DNA of 64,000 bases from an uncultured Brevibacillus sp. (lineage in GTDB: Bacteria > Bacillota > Bacilli > Brevibacillales > Brevibacillaceae): contig NZ_CANMZW010000008.1 of the NCBI RefSeq assembly GCF_947502445.1, positions 124,001 to 188,000 of the forward strand, in the 5' to 3' direction. The notes beneath the pieces are model-generated. The model had not been told where the DNA came from. It searched no databases and was given only the letters and a program-made list of their open reading frames with translations. The position numbers and the translations under genes were made by a program. Shown here one piece after another: positions 61,760 through 64,000 of the stretch; the stretch's first letter is position 1, and each line of letters opens with the position of its first letter.

Positions 61760-64000
61760 ATGTCAGAATTTGAAATACTCGCCGGGGTCCATCAAGGACT
61801 CTTTGTGCTCTTGTTGCTCGCTACGCTCCTTCCAGCTTGTAAAGCTAAGGGGCTTGTTTATGCCCAAACTACCCGTTCCTTGAAAAAAAGTGCCGGGTGG
61901 ACGCTGTTTTTCTTTGTTCTGGCACTACTGTTGTTTGCCTTGCAAATGTTTGTGACGTGGTCTCTTTTTCATTCCTTCGGCTGGTTGTACATAAAAGACA
62001 AGGTGATCGGATTTTTGCCGCTGCTTCTGCTGCCACTGGCTGCCAGTCTGTTGATTTCGGTTCCGCGACTATCTCGTTTGGCGATGGGACATATTCGCCA
62101 CAAGAATCAACCGGCGGCTTCTACCCCACTTACGTTCGATGCAGCCTCCGCCAAAACATGGGATGAGCCCCTACTGGACGAAGCTGTAGAAAATCTCCCG
62201 TCAACGGAGGAAGATGTTTTTCTTGAGACAGCAACCACTTTGGAAGCGCCAGTTGGCAAAAGCACACCACTGCCGACAGATGTAGTCGATGCTGCATGGA
62301 GAAGTGATGCCTCTGCCCCTGAAATGATCGTGCCTCTACAGGCATCTTCACTGGGAGCTTTGATTGCCCTCATTCTTCAATTCATGTTTCCTGCTGTTAC
62401 GCTGGAGATCAATAAGCTGGCCATTGCGTGGGGCGCTTTTGTTACAGGTGTCTCTCTCCTGTGGATTTTACACTCATGGCGGCAGCATCGCGCTTCCCGT
62501 CCTGGTGAGCTGCGTCGACCACATGCCGTACTGCGTTTTTTACGCTCTGTTTCGATTCTTCTTTTGTTGGGAACGGGTGCTTACTTTTGGGGACATCAGG
62601 AATTGCTCGCGAGCCTATTGCCCGATCAACTAAAAATGGTTGACCATTCTGCATCTGCTGCAGCTCACGAACAGCACTCCGCCCCAGCGGCATCTGGAAA
62701 AACGGTCAGTGTCACCGAATTGACGGGACCTCACACAGGTGAACCGGATCGCCAGTTCACGTTGACCGCTCAGAAAACAACGATTCAGCTCCCCTCAGGA
62801 AAAACAACCGAGGCTTGGACCTTCAACGGTAAATATCCGGGACCTGAGCTGCGAATGAAACAAGGTGAGCTCATTGAGGTTGTCTTGGAAAATAAGGATA
62901 TATCGGATGGCGTAACCATTCACTGGCATGGATTGAATGTACCAAATGCGGAGGATGGTGTTGCCGGAGCTACACAGGATGCCGTGATGCTCGGGGAAAA
63001 GCATGTATATCGCTTTATTGCCAAGCAGACAGGAACGTTCTGGTACCACTCCCATCAGCAAGCTTCTGTCCAAGTGCGGAAAGGACTTCTTGGTACACTC
63101 GTCGTAGAACCGGCGGAGACTGAGCAGACTGAGCAAACTGAGCAAACTGAGCAAACTGTAGCGAGCTACAAACGCGATCTGACTCTGGTTCATCACAAGC
63201 TGACGGACGGGGGCGTCACGTTGTCTGGACGCGATACGCTCATGCTCGATACTGTCTCCCCGGGTACATCAGTGCGGCTGCGTCTCATCAATGCAGATAA
63301 CTTTCCCGTGACCTTTCAATTGCTCGGCACGCCTTTTCAGGTTATCGCCATTGATGGAAACGATGTGAAAGAGCCCAATCTGATTGCTAACCAAGCCTTG
63401 CAACTAGCTGCTGGTGGAAGATATGACGTTTCCTTTACCATGCCGAATCGCCCTGTATTCTTTGCGCAGAGCAAACAAGCAAATGGAAAGGGATTATTGC
63501 TAAGTCCTGACGGCACAGGCGAAGTGCCAAGCATGAATACAGAGCTTCCGCTGTTTGACCCGGCACGCTATGGCAGTCCGCAATCGCTGCCTTTTGATCT
63601 GAATACCCGCTACGATCGCGAGTATCTCATGCTATTTGATCTTCAGGTTGGATTTTATGACGGACGTCTGGATGGCTTGTGGACGATCAACGGCAAGGTA
63701 TTCCCGGATACACCGATGCAGGTAGTCAAGGAAGGCGATCTGGTGAAAATGACCTTTGTCAACCGCAGCTTCATGGATCATCCGATGCACCTGCATGGAC
63801 ATACGATGCTGGTTCTCAGTCGTAACGGAAACGTCGTTACAGGCAGTCCATGGTGGACGGACACACTCAATGTGGCGCCAGGTGAAACGTATGAAATCGC
63901 ATTCCGCGCCGATAATCCAGGTCTGTGGATGGATCATTGTCATAATCAGGACCATGCTGCTTTGGGAATGACGATGCATCTTTTGTATGAGGGGGTTACC
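61760..64000 (+). CDS. Membrane-fused multicopper oxidase (3' end beyond window)
   Basis: 747 codons visible. Six hydrophobic segments come first (about 6-25, 44-70, 82-101, 195-215, 220-238, 260-288) with an acidic loop at 120-190. A His-containing linker (DHSASAAAHEQHS) follows, then a three-domain copper oxidase. Copper motifs: HWHG (388-391), WYHSH (428-432), HPMHLHGH (about 674-681) and HCHNQDHAALGM (about 726-737), giving complete type 1, 2 and 3 sites with Met as axial ligand. It would oxidise an outside substrate such as Cu(I), Mn or phenols. GGGAGG lies eight bases before the ATG. It diverges from the ABC exporter. Confidence 0.9.
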   Translation, partial: MSEFEILAGVHQGLFVLLLLATLLPACKAKGLVYAQTTRSLKKSAGWTLFFFVLALLLFALQMFVTWSLFHSFGWLYIKDKVIGFLPLLLLPLAASLLISVPRLSRLAMGHIRHKNQPAASTPLTFDAASAKTWDEPLLDEAVENLPSTEEDVFLETATTLEAPVGKSTPLPTDVVDAAWRSDASAPEMIVPLQASSLGALIALILQFMFPAVTLEINKLAIAWGAFVTGVSLLWILHSWRQHRASRPGELRRPHAVLRFLRSVSILLLLGTGAYFWGHQELLASLLPDQLKMVDHSASAAAHEQHSAPAASGKTVSVTELTGPHTGEPDRQFTLTAQKTTIQLPSGKTTEAWTFNGKYPGPELRMKQGELIEVVLENKDISDGVTIHWHGLNVPNAEDGVAGATQDAVMLGEKHVYRFIAKQTGTFWYHSHQQASVQVRKGLLGTLVVEPAETEQTEQTEQTEQTVASYKRDLTLVHHKLTDGGVTLSGRDTLMLDTVSPGTSVRLRLINADNFPVTFQLLGTPFQVIAIDGNDVKEPNLIANQALQLAAGGRYDVSFTMPNRPVFFAQSKQANGKGLLLSPDGTGEVPSMNTELPLFDPARYGSPQSLPFDLNTRYDREYLMLFDLQVGFYDGRLDGLWTINGKVFPDTPMQVVKEGDLVKMTFVNRSFMDHPMHLHGHTMLVLSRNGNVVTGSPWWTDTLNVAPGETYEIAFRADNPGLWMDHCHNQDHAALGMTMHLLYEGVT
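63119..63157 (+). repeat. 9-base tandem repeat in the oxidase gene
   Basis: ACTGAGCAG/A is repeated four times plus three bases, encoding TEQTEQTEQTEQT at about residues 454-466, in the loop after the first cupredoxin domain. Length variation between strains would stay in frame. Confidence 0.8.

Overview
The window looks like a chromosomal segment of an aerobic, spore-forming Gram-positive bacterium of the Brevibacillus/Paenibacillaceae type. The support is a CotB-like spore coat gene, ecsAB, a caa3-type cta oxidase cluster with ctaG, AddAB rather than RecBCD, strong AGGAGG ribosome sites, and frequent GTG/TTG starts. The genus is inferred from gene content, not from a marker gene. No tRNA, rRNA, CRISPR array, prophage or intact insertion sequence was seen.

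Layout. 1-3250: a TetR-operator-flanked efflux operon (HlyD-like lipoprotein, ABC ATPase, ABC-2 permease), cut by the left edge. 3250-6900: a second, divergent UMP kinase, a DUF402 protein, an amino-acid permease and a DinB-fold protein. 7020-19229: a compact DNA-end-processing operon, sbcD-sbcC-addB-addA. 19400-20680: a LysE-type exporter and a small lipoprotein. 20699-24150 and 45090-48967: the cytochrome caa3 oxidase genes, split into ctaG-DUF420-ctaB-ctaA and ctaC-D-E-F.

Between the two cta blocks, on the same strand, lies a phenylacetate degradation regulon of about 20 kb (24382-44834). It holds paaABCD plus an aldehyde dehydrogenase, a soluble chemoreceptor, a Liv-type ABC importer, the repressor paaX, and a long operon: EthD protein, paaI, hotdog thioesterase, crotonase, paaK, paaF, paaG, paaH, a second HCDH-like protein, a thiolase and paaJ. 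Phenylacetate is activated by PaaK, epoxidised by PaaABC(D), isomerised by PaaG, opened (the PaaZ function must come from separate proteins) and beta-oxidised by PaaF, PaaH and PaaJ. Three promoters (before paaA, before paaX and before the long operon) share half-sites TAACG with starts 16, 11 and 16 bases apart. I read these as the PaaX operators.

49298-64000: an SDR dehydrogenase, a DUF2512 membrane protein, a SurA_N-type lipid-anchored or membrane-anchored protein, a coiled-coil tail-anchored protein, the CotB-like coat protein, ecsAB, a transmembrane chemoreceptor, a methyltransferase, a heterodimeric ABC exporter (YheI/YheH type) and, running off the right edge, a multicopper oxidase fused to a six-segment membrane domain.

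Nearly all genes from 1 to 48967 are on the minus strand. Most are packed in operons with 1-23 base overlaps and end in clear rho-independent terminators.
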